A DNA stretch of 64,000 bases from Rufibacter psychrotolerans (GTDB lineage Bacteria; Bacteroidota; Bacteroidia; Cytophagales; Hymenobacteraceae). Shown here one piece after another: positions 16,807-26,198 of the stretch. The position numbers were made by a program, and so were the translations under genes. The notes below the pieces were generated by a model that did no database searches, was not told the DNA's origin, and saw only the letters and a program-made list of their open reading frames with translations. The DNA lies in contig NZ_JAFFJV010000005.1 in assembly GCF_016924645.1 (NCBI RefSeq), forward strand, positions 62,001 to 126,000, written 5' to 3'. Every line of letters starts with the position of its first letter. The stretch's first letter is position 1.

Positions 16807-18528
16807 ATGAAAACTAGAATAATAACCGCTTTATTCTTTGCGCTAGGCTTGTTTAGTTGCGAAGATTTCCTTGAGACGCCTCCGGCAGACACCCTCACGG
16901 ATGAAACCTACTGGACCAATGAGGCAAGCGTGCGAACCTTCTCTTACGGGTTCTACACGGCTTATTTCACGGGCTACGGATCTGGTAACACTTGGGGAAG
17001 GTACTTCTCTGGCCAAGGCCTGAACGATGACTTTGCCCCTTCTGCGCCGGCTCAGTTCACGCCCAATGCCGTGCCTGCCACGGCGTCGGCCGCAGGCTGG
17101 ACCTTTACCTGGGTAAGAAAAGCCAATATCTTCATCAACCGGGTACAGCAGGTGCCTATGGAGCAGGCGGCCATCAACCACTGGAGAGGAATTGGCCGTT
17201 TCTTCAGAGGCATGGAGTACCATGACCTGGTGAAAAACTTTGGCGATGTTCCGTGGTACAGTAACTCGCTCACTGAATCCGAAGTAGAGCAACTCTACAA
17301 GCCACGCGACTCGCGCACCCTGGTGATGGACAGCGTCCTGGCCGACTTCAGATATGCCGCCGAGCATGTGCGCCTGGAGAATGGTACCAAAGGCCTTACC
17401 GTGAACAAAGATGTGGTGTTGGCTTACATGTCAAGAATCTTCCTGTTTGAGGGTACCTGGCAGAAATACCACAACAACAACAGCGCGAAAGCCGCTGAGT
17501 ACTTAGAAGCTGCCAAGTGGGCGGCCAATGAGGTGATCAAATCTGGCAGATACCGCCTGGGCAACTACAGAGAGGTGTTTAACTCTTTGAGCCTGGTGGG
17601 TAACCCAGAGGTTATTCTTTACAGAGAATACGTAGCCGGTACCCTCACGCACGCCCTCAACAGCTACAACAACAAAGAGCCGCAGACCGGTCCGTCTAAA
17701 GACCTGATTGACTCTTACCTGGCAAACGATGGTCTTCCAATTGATCTCTCCCCAGCGTACAAGGGTGACCAGGGCATTGCCAACCAAATGGCCAACCGCG
17801 ACCCAAGAATTGCGCAGACCTTTGTGACCAGCCAACTGAGACTGAACGGCATTGCCGGGAACTACTCTACCACTGGTATTGCCACCCACAAATTCCTGAA
17901 CGAGTCTATCAAAGACCTGCCCGAGGGAAGCTTGAGCGGTAACCCAACAGATGCGCCGGTGATCCGTTACGGCGAGGTGTTGATCAACTATGCAGAGGCA
18001 GCGGCTGAACTGGCTACAGTGGGTGGTCCTGCCCTCACGCAGAATGACCTGGATATCTCTGTGAACGTCTTGAGAAGCAGACCAGGCATCAACATCCCGC
18101 ACCTGCAGGTGGTGAGCGGCGAGCCAGCGGTGAACGGCCAGGTGTACGATGACCCAGACAGAGATCCTTCTGTTCCGGCCATGATCTGGGAAATCCGTCG
18201 TGAGCGCAGAATTGAACTGGTGTTTGAAGGCTTCAGACTAGATGACCTGAAGAGATGGAAAAAGTTGGAGTACACCAACACCGTGACCAACCCAGAGATC
18301 AACATGGGCGCCTGGATCAGAAAGGCTGACCATCCGGGGATCAGTGCTGCGGTAGTGCTTGACAAAGACCAGGCAGACACAGAAGGGTACATCACCCCAG
18401 CCTGGACTGCCGCTACGCAGAGAACCAGCATTCCAGATAAGTATTACCTGAATCCGCTTCCTCTGGACCAGATAGTGCTCTACAAAGAAAGAGGCGTAAC
18501 CTTGACGCAAAACCCAGGCTGGGAATAA
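16807..18528 (+). CDS. RagB/SusD family nutrient-binding lipoprotein 1
   Basis: This is a 573-residue surface lipoprotein that caps the SusC barrel and binds its nutrient. The signal ITALFFALGLFSC ends at the lipid-bearing cysteine, followed by EDFLETPPADTLTDETYW, the usual SusD opening. The C-terminal family signature WEIRRERRIELVFEGFRL and DDLKRWKKLEY is intact. The gap from susC is 11 bp. A strong terminator follows 22 bp after the stop, so susC-1 and susD-1 form a two-gene unit. Confidence 0.94.
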   Translation: MKTRIITALFFALGLFSCEDFLETPPADTLTDETYWTNEASVRTFSYGFYTAYFTGYGSGNTWGRYFSGQGLNDDFAPSAPAQFTPNAVPATASAAGWTFTWVRKANIFINRVQQVPMEQAAINHWRGIGRFFRGMEYHDLVKNFGDVPWYSNSLTESEVEQLYKPRDSRTLVMDSVLADFRYAAEHVRLENGTKGLTVNKDVVLAYMSRIFLFEGTWQKYHNNNSAKAAEYLEAAKWAANEVIKSGRYRLGNYREVFNSLSLVGNPEVILYREYVAGTLTHALNSYNNKEPQTGPSKDLIDSYLANDGLPIDLSPAYKGDQGIANQMANRDPRIAQTFVTSQLRLNGIAGNYSTTGIATHKFLNESIKDLPEGSLSGNPTDAPVIRYGEVLINYAEAAAELATVGGPALTQNDLDISVNVLRSRPGINIPHLQVVSGEPAVNGQVYDDPDRDPSVPAMIWEIRRERRIELVFEGFRLDDLKRWKKLEYTNTVTNPEINMGAWIRKADHPGISAAVVLDKDQADTEGYITPAWTAATQRTSIPDKYYLNPLPLDQIVLYKERGVTLTQNPGWE

Positions 18529-18550
18529 CAGCTAAATAAACCTTGCTTAC

Positions 18551-18585
18551 AGAAGGGGCTTCCTAAGGGAGCCCCTTCTTTTTTT
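18551..18585 (+). terminator. terminator of the first SusCD unit
   Basis: AGAAGGGGCT pairs with AGCCCCTTCT and is followed by seven Ts. Confidence 0.92.
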
Positions 18586-18596
18586 GGTACACCCCA

Positions 18597-18640
18597 CAGA
18601 AAGGCCTTGCCGGTAACCCCCGGCAAGGCCTTTCTGTTTT
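18597..18640. terminator. second, bidirectional-looking hairpin
   Basis: ACAGAAAGGCCTTGCCGG pairs with CCGGCAAGGCCTTTCTGT with only a few loop bases. It stands directly behind the first terminator and runs into a palindromic family element. Confidence 0.8.
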
Positions 18641-18673
18641 GGCCCTGTTTTGCTGTAAATAGCCCTAAAACAG
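18634..18673. repeat. palindromic element
   Basis: CTGTTTTGGCCCTG and TAGCCC-TAAAACAG form the arms. It overlaps the end of the second hairpin, so three stem structures stand in a row after susD-1. Confidence 0.65.
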
Positions 18674-19015
18674 CCTGCAGGCCCATGCGCAGGCGGATTT
18701 CTAAGGGAGCAGGTGCGCGCCCAAACAGGCTTACCAAATGCTGCATATGGCCCTTTTGTTATGGCCCTTCCAAGGCATTGCGCAATGTCTAAAGGTAAAT
18801 CGATTGAATTTGTAAAAACGGCACTAAAACGGGATGTAAGCTGCTAAGTTGTTATTAAGATAATTGCATAATTAGGGATGTACATTTTAAAAAGCTTTTT
18901 TATTGCGATTTAACTTCCCATTAGGTACCTTATTACACAGGATTCCTCTTCTCTATTCTTCATCCTTAATCTAGCAATCATGTTTGCTCACCTATGAATC
19001 ACTAAACCCTCTCCT
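18674..19015. promoter_or_regulatory. presumed control region of the second SusCD unit
   Basis: No gene is seen in this 342-bp stretch, which becomes AT-rich after about 18790. A TACATTTT box (18891-18898) matches seven of eight -7 positions but leaves a leader of nearly 120 bases. The assignment is weak. Confidence 0.4.
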
Positions 19016-22000
19016 ATGAAAGTAATTCTACGTTTAACTCTTTTTGCCTTGAGCCTGTTGGTGGTTCAGGCAAGTTTTGCCCAAAACAGTCCCATAACCG
19101 GTAGAATCACGTCGGCCGAGGACGGGGCTCCCATGCCGGGCGTGAGCGTGGTGGTGAAAGGTACCACGGTGGGGGCTTCCTCAGACGCAGAGGGCCGTTA
19201 CTCCATTCAGGCGGCTCCCGGAAGCACCCTGGTGTTTAGTTTTATTGGCATGCTGCCCGTAGAGCGCACCGTAGGAACGGGCACCACGCTGGATGTGGTC
19301 ATGCGGTCAGACGCCAAAGCCCTGAACGAAGTGGTGGTCACCGCCTTCGGGATTGAGCAGGAGAAAAGGGCCCTGGGTTTCTCGGTGCAGGAGGTCCAGG
19401 CCCGGGAGATTGTGGAGACGCAGCAGCCCAACATTGTGAACGCCCTGCAAGGCAAGGTAGCCGGGGTGCAGGTCACCAACTCGGGCGGCGCGCCGGGGGC
19501 CTCGGCCATTATGCTCATCCGGGGCGGAACCTCGCTGAGCGGCAACAACCAGCCCCTGTACGTGGTAGACGGCATCCCCATTGACAACTCCACTCCCATC
19601 ACCCAGGGAGGGCTTGCGGCTGGGCTTGCACCGGGCTCTAACCGGGCCATTGACATCAACCCCGAAGACATTGAAAGCCTCACCGTGTTGAAAGGGCCCA
19701 CTGCGGCGGCCTTGTACGGCTTACGGGCCGCCTCTGGAGCGGTGGTAATCACTACCAAGAAGGGCAGCGCCGGCAGCACCCGGGTCACGTACTCCAACAG
19801 CTTCTCTTTTGATACCGTCAACAAGCTTCCTGAGCTCCAGTCTGAGTACAAGCAAGGCGAGCAGGGTGCCTTTGACGCCACCTCAAATGATTCCTGGGGG
19901 CCCCGCTTTGAGGCCGGTGAGCCGGTGTACGACAATCTGAAGAGCATTTTCAAGACAGCCTTCACCCAAAAGCATGACCTGTCTGTGAGCGGCGGCAGCG
20001 ACCGTTCCACGTTCTTCGCCTCGGCCTCGCACTATGACCAGGGCGGTATTGTGGACAACACCAGCCTGGAACGGAACACCTTTAGATTGACCGCCGAAAC
20101 CAAAGCGGGCGAGAAATTCAGGATAGGCGGTACCGCCAACTACATTAAAACCGGCCGGGAGTACGTGCTGCAGGGAAGTGCCAACGGCGTGATGGGTGCC
20201 GTGTACTGGCCCCGGAACGATGACATGAGCAACTACCTGAACCCCAATGGCACCCAGCGTACCTTCCCCGGCATAGATAACCCGCACTGGGGCGTAAAAA
20301 ACAAGCCTATTACCAGTGAGGTAGACCGCGTGGTGGCCGTGGGGCACGTGATGTACGATCCGTTTGAGTTCCTGAACATCACCTACCGCCTGGGCACCGA
20401 CTACTACACCGATAACTTCAAGAGCGTGCGCATGCCGGGCACTACCATTGTGACCGAAGAAAAGGGCGCCCTTTCACAGTCTACCACCAACAGCCAGATC
20501 ACTACCTCTACCCTGTTGGTGACGGGTAAAAAGTCGTTTGGGAAAAACTTCAACACCAGCTTAACCCTGGGCCACAACGTGGAAGATTCTTACCGGCAAA
20601 CCACCACCTGGTACGGTAGAAACTTCATAGACCCGGGGTTTGCGGGCATCAACAACGTGGTGCAGGCAGACCGTACCGTGTCGCAGGGAATTTCCAGACG
20701 CCGGTTGATCGGGGTGTTCGGGGACCTGAACCTGGACTGGAAGGGCATAGCCTTCCTGAACTTCAGGGGCCGCAATGATTGGTCTTCTACCCTGCCGGTA
20801 AACGCCCGGTCTTTCTTCTACCCCGCGGTAAGTACCTCCATTATTGTCACCGACCTTTTGGATGAGCTGGGCGTTACCTCCGGCGAGGGCATTGTGTCCT
20901 TCGGGAAAATCAGGGCCTCCTGGGCCCGGGTAGGGAAAGATGCACCGCCGCACGTGCTGGCCACTACCCTGGCTACCGCCACCAACACGTTCACCATTGC
21001 GCCCCGGGGCTTTATCTCCAACGCCAATGAGTACTACGGAAACCCGGCGCTCAGACCAGAGTTCACCAACTCCCTGGAGATTGGGGCCGATGTAAGGTTC
21101 TTCCGCAACCGCTTCGGCCTGGACTTCACCTACTACAAAACCAGTACCGATGAGCAGATCCTGGGCACGCGTACCCCTCCTTCCTCGGGCTCTTTCCTGG
21201 CCTACCTTAACGGCGGGCAGATTGACAACGAGGGCGTAGAGATCATGCTCAACACCCAACCCATCACCAAGGAGAACTTCTCCTGGTCGCTGGACCTGAA
21301 CTTCGCGAAGAACACCGCCACAGTGAGAGACCTGCCCGGCATGCTGGACAGGGTAGAACTATCAGATGCCTGGGCGGCCAATAACGTGGCGCAGGGCGCG
21401 GCCTTCCTGAACGGTTCCCTGTTTGGGATCAATGGCAACGTCTGGAAGCGTGACGCGCAGGGTCGGTTGCTGCTGAGCAACAACGGGTATCCGCAGGTGC
21501 AGTCCTTGCTGCAGTCCATCGGGGACAGAAACCCAGACTGGACGGGCGGTATCACCAATACGTTCAATTACAAGACGCTCTCGCTCTCTTTCATGTGGGA
21601 CATCCGCATTGGCGGCGATATCTACAACGCCACTGAGAACGTGTTGGTGCGCTCGGGCCTGAGCATGAAAACGCTGGACCGCGGCCAGACCAGGGTGTTT
21701 GAGGGCATTATTGAGTCTACGGGGCAGCCCAACACCATTCCGGTGGTGCTGGACCAGAACTACTACCAGACCATCTATCCGTTCCATGGCTATGATTTTG
21801 TGGAGGATGGCTCCTGGTACAGGCTGCGGTACGTGACCCTTACCTACAACCTTCCCAAGGACTTGTTTACCAGAACGCCCATCAAGAACCTGCAGGTGTT
21901 TGGCACCGGCCGCAACCTGATCCTGATCACCGACTATTCAGGGGTTGATCCGGAGGTGTCTGGAAGTGGCGCCGGAGTGGGCGGTTCAGGGTCCTTCGGG

Positions 22001-22063
22001 TTTGACAACCTGGGCGTACCCGCTACCCGCGGCTTTGACATTGGTTTGAAATTAACGCTTTAA
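19016..22063 (+). CDS. SusC/RagA TonB-dependent outer membrane transporter 2
   Basis: This is a 1015-residue barrel. The signal (VILRLTLFALSLLVVQASFAQ) and the following Ig-like domain (ITGRITSAEDGAPMPGVSVV) are close to those of the first SusC, which suggests old duplication or exchange of the N-terminal cassette. The plug has LIRGGTSLSGNNQPLYVVDG and DIESLTVLKGPTAAALYG. The TonB-box region is NEVVVTAFGIEQEKRALG, a form often seen in SusC partners of the second SusD subfamily. It ends GFDIGLKLTL. The susD-2 gene starts 14 bp later. Confidence 0.95.
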   Translation: MKVILRLTLFALSLLVVQASFAQNSPITGRITSAEDGAPMPGVSVVVKGTTVGASSDAEGRYSIQAAPGSTLVFSFIGMLPVERTVGTGTTLDVVMRSDAKALNEVVVTAFGIEQEKRALGFSVQEVQAREIVETQQPNIVNALQGKVAGVQVTNSGGAPGASAIMLIRGGTSLSGNNQPLYVVDGIPIDNSTPITQGGLAAGLAPGSNRAIDINPEDIESLTVLKGPTAAALYGLRAASGAVVITTKKGSAGSTRVTYSNSFSFDTVNKLPELQSEYKQGEQGAFDATSNDSWGPRFEAGEPVYDNLKSIFKTAFTQKHDLSVSGGSDRSTFFASASHYDQGGIVDNTSLERNTFRLTAETKAGEKFRIGGTANYIKTGREYVLQGSANGVMGAVYWPRNDDMSNYLNPNGTQRTFPGIDNPHWGVKNKPITSEVDRVVAVGHVMYDPFEFLNITYRLGTDYYTDNFKSVRMPGTTIVTEEKGALSQSTTNSQITTSTLLVTGKKSFGKNFNTSLTLGHNVEDSYRQTTTWYGRNFIDPGFAGINNVVQADRTVSQGISRRRLIGVFGDLNLDWKGIAFLNFRGRNDWSSTLPVNARSFFYPAVSTSIIVTDLLDELGVTSGEGIVSFGKIRASWARVGKDAPPHVLATTLATATNTFTIAPRGFISNANEYYGNPALRPEFTNSLEIGADVRFFRNRFGLDFTYYKTSTDEQILGTRTPPSSGSFLAYLNGGQIDNEGVEIMLNTQPITKENFSWSLDLNFAKNTATVRDLPGMLDRVELSDAWAANNVAQGAAFLNGSLFGINGNVWKRDAQGRLLLSNNGYPQVQSLLQSIGDRNPDWTGGITNTFNYKTLSLSFMWDIRIGGDIYNATENVLVRSGLSMKTLDRGQTRVFEGIIESTGQPNTIPVVLDQNYYQTIYPFHGYDFVEDGSWYRLRYVTLTYNLPKDLFTRTPIKNLQVFGTGRNLILITDYSGVDPEVSGSGAGVGGSGSFGFDNLGVPATRGFDIGLKLTL

Positions 22064-22077
22064 CGTGTGCTGGCATC

Positions 22078-23640
22078 ATGAAAAAAAGATATATACAGAT
22101 TAAGGCGCTTTTAGTGGCCACCCTGCTGTTTGGGAGTGCCTGTGAAGACTACCTTGACGTTAACAAAGATCCTAACCTGCCTACCATTGTACCGGCGCAC
22201 AGCCGGTTGGTGGGGGCCATCACTACCACCAACGGGGCCTCTATGTGGCGCGGTGCCCGCGAGATTGCGGCCGTGACCCAGTATGCTTCCACGGCTAACG
22301 TAGCCACGGGTACTAACCGCAATGCCGAGCAGTGGCGCTTCACGGCCAGTTATTTCTTCTGGCAGAACGCCTACGTGTTTACCATGCCCAACTGCGTGGA
22401 CCTCATTGTGCTGGGCGAGCAGGAAGGCAACCCCCACTTTGTAGGGGCCGGCAAGACCCTGCTGGCCCTGAACTACGGCATGCTCACAGACCAGTACGGG
22501 GCCATTGTGGTGGATGACTACTACACCGGGAAGTCCCAGATCAACCTTACGCCTACCTTTAACTCGCAGGAAGAAGTGTACCAGCGCATTCAGCGGTTAC
22601 TGGATGAGGCCATTGAGGCGTTCAACAACCCCAACAACAAAACGCCGCTGAACTTCAGCGGCGGGGACATCATGTACCAGGGCGACGTGGACAAATGGAA
22701 GCGCTTTGCCTGGTCTCTGAAAGCCCGGTACCTGAACCACCTGCATAAGAAAGGAAACCTGTACGACCCGCAGGCCATCATTACCGCCGCCCAGAACGGC
22801 TTCAACGCCGACGGCATGGACGCGGAATTTGCCTACCTCACCGGCGGCCAGCAGACCGACGAGAACCCCTGGTACAGCTGGGGCGGTTTTACCAACGCAG
22901 ACCGTAAACAAGACCGCTACTTCACCTGGACCCAGTTCTTCATTGACCTGCTCCAGAACTTCCCGGTAACGGAAACCGATTACCAGGATCCCCGCATCAG
23001 CAGGATCATGACTCCGGCCGCAGATGGCCAGTACCGTGGGCTTAGACCCGGGTTAGGTCTGGCCGGTGGCCAGGGCGGAAGCGGCAACTTTACCTCAGAG
23101 AATGATTACGGTCCGTTCAAGAACAGCGGCTTCTACACCAGGGCCACCTCGCCGTTCCCGTTCATCACGTACTCAGAGGTGAAACTGATTGAGGCCGAGG
23201 CAAGGCTGCGGTCCAATGACCCAGGTGGGGCGTTGGCCGCGTATGAAGAAGGCGTAAAAGCCAACATGCGTAAACTGGGGGTATCCGCGGGTGAGATCAA
23301 CGCCTACTGGGCTGCCCAGCTGGCCGATGGCCTGGTGGCGCACTTCAACAACCTTACCCAGGGGCTGAGCCACATCATGCGGCAGAAATACATTACCCAG
23401 ACCCTCAACCCAGAGACGTGGGTAGACATGCGCCGCATGGATTACAGCCAGGCCATTTACGGGCCAACGCTCCAGCGACCAGCCAACCTGAACACTGTGG
23501 TGTTTGACGCCAACAACCCTAACCAGTGGATCCAGGCCATGGTGTACGAGACCAATGAGCAAAACAGAAACGGGGCCAACATTGGCGATAACTCAGAGCG
23601 CTACCGCCTGCTTACCCCGCTATGGTGGAACACGCCATGA
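22078..23640 (+). CDS. SusD-like nutrient-binding lipoprotein 2
   Basis: This is a 520-residue lipoprotein. IKALLVATLLFGSAC ends at the lipidated cysteine, followed by EDYLDVNKDPNLP, the opening of the SusD/RagB subfamily with the ASM-rich N-terminus (SusD-like 2). Tetratricopeptide-like helices and VKLIEAEARLRS (TYSEVKLIEAEARL region near residue 365) are typical. No enzyme is fused. It is co-transcribed with susC-2 and ends at a terminator. Confidence 0.92.
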   Translation: MKKRYIQIKALLVATLLFGSACEDYLDVNKDPNLPTIVPAHSRLVGAITTTNGASMWRGAREIAAVTQYASTANVATGTNRNAEQWRFTASYFFWQNAYVFTMPNCVDLIVLGEQEGNPHFVGAGKTLLALNYGMLTDQYGAIVVDDYYTGKSQINLTPTFNSQEEVYQRIQRLLDEAIEAFNNPNNKTPLNFSGGDIMYQGDVDKWKRFAWSLKARYLNHLHKKGNLYDPQAIITAAQNGFNADGMDAEFAYLTGGQQTDENPWYSWGGFTNADRKQDRYFTWTQFFIDLLQNFPVTETDYQDPRISRIMTPAADGQYRGLRPGLGLAGGQGGSGNFTSENDYGPFKNSGFYTRATSPFPFITYSEVKLIEAEARLRSNDPGGALAAYEEGVKANMRKLGVSAGEINAYWAAQLADGLVAHFNNLTQGLSHIMRQKYITQTLNPETWVDMRRMDYSQAIYGPTLQRPANLNTVVFDANNPNQWIQAMVYETNEQNRNGANIGDNSERYRLLTPLWWNTP

Positions 23641-23656
23641 TCTTACCATTAAACCT

Positions 23657-23690
23657 AAAAGAGAGGACCGGCCCGGCTGGTCCTCTTTTC
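23657..23690 (+). terminator. terminator of the second SusCD unit
   Basis: AAAAGAGAGGACC pairs with GGTCCTCTTTT. It lies 16 bp after the susD-2 stop. Confidence 0.82.
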
Positions 23691-23719
23691 TATAATACCC
23701 CGCAGAAACAGAATCTGAG

Positions 23720-24403
23720 ATGAAACACGCAATCCCCTCCTTTCCCCGCTCAATTTTTTACCTGATTGGCTTGCTGGGCCTGGCCAGCTGTTCGGCGCCT
23801 ACCTTCAGAACCTTTGACAAGCCCGTGGTCTTTGACGAGGAACGGAAAAGGCTCTCGCTGGAGTACCTGCAGACCCGGCACGGCATCACCAAAGAAACGC
23901 CCTCCATCACCCCTACCATGGTGGTCCTGCACTGGACCGGCAGCCATACCGTGGAAGATGGCTTTAACACCATGAACCCGGCGGTGTTACCCGGCCGAAG
24001 ACAAGCCATTGCCGGGGCCAGCGCCTTGAACGTGGCCGCCCAGTTCCTGGTAGACCGCGACGGGACCATTTTCCGGCAGTTACCAGATACCGCGTTTGGC
24101 CGCCACGTGATTGGGCTGAACTACTGCGCGGTGGGCGTAGAGAACGTGGGCAGTGATAACGCCCCCCTGACCAGGGCCCAGCTCAAGGCCAACGAGGCCA
24201 TCATCAGGTACCTCAAGAAGAAGTACAACATTGAGTACGTGATAGGCCACTACGAGTACAAAGACTTTGTGGGGCACCCGCTCTGGAAGGAAGCCGATTC
24301 TACCTACCGCACCATGAAAACTGACCCCGGCGAATCTTTCATGAAACGCATCAGGAAAAGAACCCGGGACCTGAACCTGAAAGGCTCCCCCAAGAACGCC
24401 TAG
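23720..24403 (+). CDS. N-acetylmuramoyl-L-alanine amidase (amidase_2) lipoprotein
   Basis: This is a 227-residue lipoprotein with signal SIFYLIGLLGLASC. The amidase_2 zinc site is complete: a first His in MVVLHWTGSH (about residue 70), a second in FGRHVIGLNY (about 128), and the Asp of KTDPGESF near the end. The family cuts the bond between muramic acid and the stem peptide of peptidoglycan, and the lipid anchor places it at an envelope membrane. It stands 80 bp after susD-2 behind a terminator, so it may be separately expressed. Neighbours include other likely murein enzymes. Confidence 0.9.
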   Translation: MKHAIPSFPRSIFYLIGLLGLASCSAPTFRTFDKPVVFDEERKRLSLEYLQTRHGITKETPSITPTMVVLHWTGSHTVEDGFNTMNPAVLPGRRQAIAGASALNVAAQFLVDRDGTIFRQLPDTAFGRHVIGLNYCAVGVENVGSDNAPLTRAQLKANEAIIRYLKKKYNIEYVIGHYEYKDFVGHPLWKEADSTYRTMKTDPGESFMKRIRKRTRDLNLKGSPKNA

Positions 24404-24480
24404 CGCGTACCAGCGTAGCTGCGCAGTTAAAAGGAGTCAAGTAACACCAGACCAGCGCTCAACCCAGAGCCCTTACACAA

Positions 24481-24516
24481 AAAAAGGCCCTTCTACCTGG
24501 TAGAAGGGCCTTTCTG
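24481..24516. terminator. bidirectional terminator between the amidase gene and fumC
   Basis: AAAAAGGCCCTTCTACC pairs with GGTAGAAGGGCCTTTCT around almost no loop. It is shared by the convergent genes. Confidence 0.88.
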
Positions 24517-24552
24517 TTTTGGAGCCGTTTTAAGGAAAACGGCCCGTAAACG
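24514..24552. repeat. palindromic 3'-end element
   Basis: CTGTTTTGGAGCCG and GGAAAACGGCCCG-TAAACG form the arms. It lies 2 bp beyond the fumC stop. Confidence 0.68.
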
Positions 24553-24554
24553 CT

Positions 24555-25952
24555 TTATTTTTTCAAGCTGCCGATCATGTCTTCCGGACGAACCCACTGG
24601 GTGAACTGCTCATCGGTGAGAAGGCCCAGGTCAAGGGCAGCCTGGCGCAGGGTGGTGCCTTCCTTGTGGGCTTTCTTCGCAATTTTGGCGGCGTTGTCAT
24701 AGCCTACGTGCGGGTTCAGGGCGGTCACCAGCATGAGGGAGTTCTCCAGCTGCTGCTTGATCACCTCGTAGTTCGGCTCAATGCCCACGGCGCAGTGCTT
24801 GTCAAAAGAGTCGCAGGCATCGGCTAGCAGGCGGGCGCTCATGAGCAGGTTGTAAATCATCACCGGCTTGAACACATTCAGCTCAAAGTGACCGTTCATA
24901 CCACCCACCGACACGGCTACATCGTTCCCCATTACCTGGGCGCACACCATGGTCATGGCCTCGGCCTGGGTAGGGTTTACTTTACCGGGCATGATGGAAG
25001 AACCGGGTTCATTCTCAGGAATGATGATCTCGCCAATACCAGAGCGTGGGCCAGATGCCAGCAGACGAATGTCGTTGGCAATCTTCATCAAACTTACGGC
25101 CAGTTGCTTCAGAGCCCCGTGGGTTTCCACGATGGCATCGTGCGCGGCCAGGGACTCAAACTTGTTCTCGGCGGTACGCAGGGGCAGGCCAGAGAATTCG
25201 GCAATCTTCTGGGCCACCAGTTCGGCGTAGCCTTGGGGCGTGTTCAGGCCGGTACCTACCGCTGAGCCGCCCAGGGCCAGCTCGCTCAGGTGGTCTAAGG
25301 TGTTTCTAAGGGCGCGCATGCCGTGGTCCAGCTGAGACACGTACCCAGACAGCTCCTGCCCTAAGGTCAACGGAGTGGCGTCCATGAGGTGCGTACGGCC
25401 AATCTTCACCACGTTCATGTACTCCTGGGCCTTGGCGTGCAGCGTGTCGCGCAGTTTCTGTACCATGGGCAAGGTGTGCTCGGCCACTACCTTGTAACCG
25501 GCAATGTGCATGGCGGTGGGGAACGTGTCGTTAGAGGACTGCGACTTGTTCACGTCATCGTTGGGGTGGATCTTCTTTTTCTCGTCCATCAGGTCGCCGC
25601 CCAGCAACACGTGCGCGCGGTTGGCTACCACCTCGTTCACGTTCATGTTGCTCTGGGTACCCGAGCCGGTCTGCCATACCACCAGCGGGAACTGGTCGGC
25701 CAGTTCACCGGCCAGGATCTCGTCGCACACGCGGCCAATGATTTCTGCTTTCTCCTGCGCCAACACGCCCAGCTCGGCGTTGGTGTACGCGGCGGCTTTC
25801 TTCAGGATGGCGAACGCCTCAATGATTTCGCGGGGCATCAGCTGGCCCCCAATGGTGAAGTTTTCTTTGGAACGTTGGGTCTGGGCACCCCAGTATTTAT
25901 CGGCGGGCACCTCTACCGGGCCCATGGTGTCTTTCTCTATGCGTACGCTCAT
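24555..25952 (-). CDS. fumC: class II fumarate hydratase
   Basis: This is a 465-residue iron-independent fumarase, converting fumarate and malate in the citric acid cycle. The fumarase/aspartase signature [11 protein letters not shown] is intact near residue 318, and earlier blocks [30 protein letters not shown] and the histidine-bearing substrate site are present. The length is typical. It is a single gene, with a full -7 box 34 bases upstream of the ATG. It interrupts the run of envelope and murein genes without an obvious functional link to them. Confidence 0.97.
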   Translation of the reverse strand: MSVRIEKDTMGPVEVPADKYWGAQTQRSKENFTIGGQLMPREIIEAFAILKKAAAYTNAELGVLAQEKAEIIGRVCDEILAGELADQFPLVVWQTGSGTQSNMNVNEVVANRAHVLLGGDLMDEKKKIHPNDDVNKSQSSNDTFPTAMHIAGYKVVAEHTLPMVQKLRDTLHAKAQEYMNVVKIGRTHLMDATPLTLGQELSGYVSQLDHGMRALRNTLDHLSELALGGSAVGTGLNTPQGYAELVAQKIAEFSGLPLRTAENKFESLAAHDAIVETHGALKQLAVSLMKIANDIRLLASGPRSGIGEIIIPENEPGSSIMPGKVNPTQAEAMTMVCAQVMGNDVAVSVGGMNGHFELNVFKPVMIYNLLMSARLLADACDSFDKHCAVGIEPNYEVIKQQLENSLMLVTALNPHVGYDNAAKIAKKAHKEGTTLRQAALDLGLLTDEQFTQWVRPEDMIGSLKK

Positions 25953-25985
25953 GTCTGTTAGAATATGGTTAATACATTAGATGCT

Positions 25986-25993
25986 CAAAACTA
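25986..25993 (-). promoter_or_regulatory. -7 promoter box for fumC
   Basis: On the minus strand this reads TAGTTTTG, matching TAnnTTTG. It ends about 33 bases before the fumC ATG. Confidence 0.5.
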
Positions 25994-26007
25994 CGCAATT
26001 ATTCATA

Positions 26008-26039
26008 AAAAACGGGCGACGATCACGCCGCCCGTTTTT
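26008..26039. terminator. terminator-like hairpin upstream of fumC
   Basis: AAAAACGGGCG pairs with CGCCCGTTTTT. It lies between the fumC promoter and the 3' end of the GHL10 gene, where it can stop minus-strand readthrough into fumC. Confidence 0.8.
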
Positions 26040-26104
26040 GGGTTTATTTCAGGAAAAGACTGCTGAAACAGACGGGTGGCTGCAGGGCGTGAACCCACCC
26101 CTTG

Positions 26105-26120
26105 CCCCTCCTAGGAGGGG
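26105..26120. repeat. perfect 16-bp palindrome CCCCTCCTAGGAGGGG
   Basis: This self-complementary site, with no loop, lies in a longer stretch (about 26091-26135) that resembles short intergenic repeats known from many bacterial genomes. It lies 79 bp beyond the stop of the GHL10 gene. Confidence 0.6.
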
Positions 26121-26198
26121 AGTTAAGTGGCGTGATGTGATTGCCCGCTTCCTATGCCTGAAAACAGCGTTTTAGCACATTGTCTCATGGGCACGCGG

